A stretch of DNA of 7,167 bases from Bacteroidota bacterium (GTDB lineage Bacteria; Bacteroidota; Bacteroidia; Bacteroidales; Prolixibacteraceae), in contig JAUYEQ010000274.1 in the NCBI GenBank assembly GCA_030691295.1, positions 1 through 7,167 of the forward strand, read 5' to 3'. Below are positions 6,463-7,167 of the stretch, one piece after another. Every line of letters starts with the position of its first letter. The first letter of the stretch is position 1. Position numbers and translations under genes: made by a program. The notes below the pieces were generated by a model, which worked only from the letters and a program-made list of their open reading frames with translations, had not been told where the DNA came from and ran no database searches.

Positions 6463-6783
6463 ATGAGTAAATTTTTAGTTTTAGCAGTTGTATTATTTCT
6501 TGGAGGATTTGCGGAACTGAACGCGCAATGTCAGGTATCGGGCAATCTGATTGATTCGGGCAACGAGCCTGTTGCTTACGGAAATATTTTGATTGAAGGT
6601 GTTGACAACCAGATTAAAGTTGGAACTTTAACCGACGACAAAGGCTATTTCTGCCTGAAGAATATCCGTAAGGGAGCGTATAAACTGACAGTTTCGATGA
6701 TGGGTTTCGAAACTTATTCGACACAGGTTAGCAATGGCTGGCAATCACGACGGACAATCCGGTGGATTTTCGCTTTCGAATAA
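6463..6783 (+). CDS. TonB-dependent-receptor-like protein, N-terminal fragment (signal peptide and CarboxypepD_reg-like domain)
   Basis: A 106-residue frame. Residues 1-21 form a signal peptide ending at LNAQ, a usual Bacteroidota cleavage context. Residues about 23-91 are a CarboxypepD_reg-like beta-sandwich: QVSGNLIDSGNEPVAYGNI, then GTLTDDKGYFCLKNI, KGAYKLTVSMMGFETY. Known: this domain precedes the plug and barrel of Bacteroidota TonB-dependent receptors and OMP_b-brl_3 proteins. The family-like sequence stops at about residue 91; the last 15 residues (from GWQSRR) are out-of-frame reading of barrel DNA and end at TAA 6781-6783. Full receptors of this kind run 700-900 residues. The start at 6463 is set by the signal peptide, and a good promoter lies just upstream. 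It is divergent from the DUF389 gene. Inference: the front piece of one broken gene with the next entry, and not a functional receptor. Confidence 0.8.
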   Translation: MSKFLVLAVVLFLGGFAELNAQCQVSGNLIDSGNEPVAYGNILIEGVDNQIKVGTLTDDKGYFCLKNIRKGAYKLTVSMMGFETYSTQVSNGWQSRRTIRWIFAFE

Positions 6784-7167
6784 AACCGAAAAATTCAACC
6801 TGTTTGCCAACTACGATTTTTTACGCCGGAATGTGCCGAAACCAAAAGACAAGTTCAAAACCGATTTGAAAGATGGGCAGATTACACAGATTGAAAACTC
6901 GTATGAGTATGAAGACAAGTTGTTTACCAACCACAACCTGCGTACCGGTTTTGACTATTACTTCAAGCCAAAAACAAAGTTTACCGGCGAATATATTTTT
7001 GGCTATCAGCTCGAAGACAAAGACAAAAGCCTCGATTTTACCCGGACCGATGCCAATGGGAAATTTAAATCCCGTGGTCAGGAACTGAAAACAGAATACA
7101 AACCCAACGAGTATCACCAGGTTTTTTCAGCGATCGAACATACCTTTTCAAACCAGGCAAAATTATC
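6734..7167 (+). pseudogene. OMP_b-brl_3/TonB receptor beta-barrel, frameshifted continuation, runs off the window
   Basis: In another frame from that of the signal peptide, an open frame continues from about 6734 to the window end with no stop. It reads GGFSLSNKTEKFNLFANYDF, then alternating strands and polar turns such as LRTGFDYYFKPKTKFTGEY, TEYKPNEYHQ and FSAIEHTFSN. This is typical of an outer-membrane barrel of the OMP_b-brl_3 type. The pattern of a GG followed by a K/T-x-KFN-LF strand corresponds to the first barrel strands, which in family members follow the plug. The roughly 120-150-residue plug, including the region binding the TonB-box partner, is absent between the two pieces. An ATG does exist at 6734, but a product started there would have no signal peptide. 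This is therefore read as the broken remainder of the 6463 gene. An assembly error joining two places is an alternative. Confidence 0.7.

Overview
The window looks like chromosomal DNA of a member of the Bacteroidota. Three things point there. A barrel-type outer-membrane receptor carries an N-terminal carboxypeptidase-regulatory-like domain. Two start sites are preceded by a TAnnTTTG -7 box, which is typical of the phylum, and most genes lack Shine-Dalgarno sequences. The protein families (a Tat-exported SGNH hydrolase, an NhaA with a long loop, a DUF389 protein with a soluble tail, a secreted YD-repeat-like protein) are common in that phylum. A marine or gut Marinilabiliales-like host is possible, but the sequence does not settle it.

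Layout, left to right. (1) 53-346 (+): a short C-terminal remnant of a HipA-type kinase, followed at 386-1153 (+) by a Tat-exported SGNH/GDSL hydrolase. (2) 1162-1602 (-): a small CoA-binding Rossmann protein, convergent with the hydrolase and divergent from 1767-2753 (+), a full-length lipoate-protein ligase. (3) 6281 down to 2762 (-): a three-gene cluster transcribed in the order DUF389 membrane protein, NhaA Na+/H+ antiporter, secreted YD-repeat-like protein, with gaps of 39 and 16 bases. (4) 6463-7167 (+): a broken TonB-dependent-receptor-like gene. Its signal peptide and regulatory-like domain run directly into beta-barrel sequence in another frame, so the plug region is missing. It continues past the window edge.

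How the genes work together. The clearest functional unit is the minus-strand cluster: two multi-spanning inner-membrane proteins, one a proven type of Na+/H+ exchanger, plus an exported protein, which suggests ion or pH homeostasis or envelope stress. The lipoate ligase would lipoylate 2-oxoacid dehydrogenase E2 subunits and GcvH. The SGNH hydrolase probably deacylates a glycan or ester outside the cytoplasm. Both ends of the window carry gene remnants (HipA and the receptor), so this is ordinary core sequence flanked by decaying accessory genes. I found no RNA genes, CRISPR arrays or insertion sequences. No gap between genes exceeds 181 bases. I see no convincing new defence or mobile system here. 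The most interesting points are the receptor deletion, the two-module tail of the DUF389 protein with its coiled coil, and the loop insertion of NhaA next to its pH-sensing residues.
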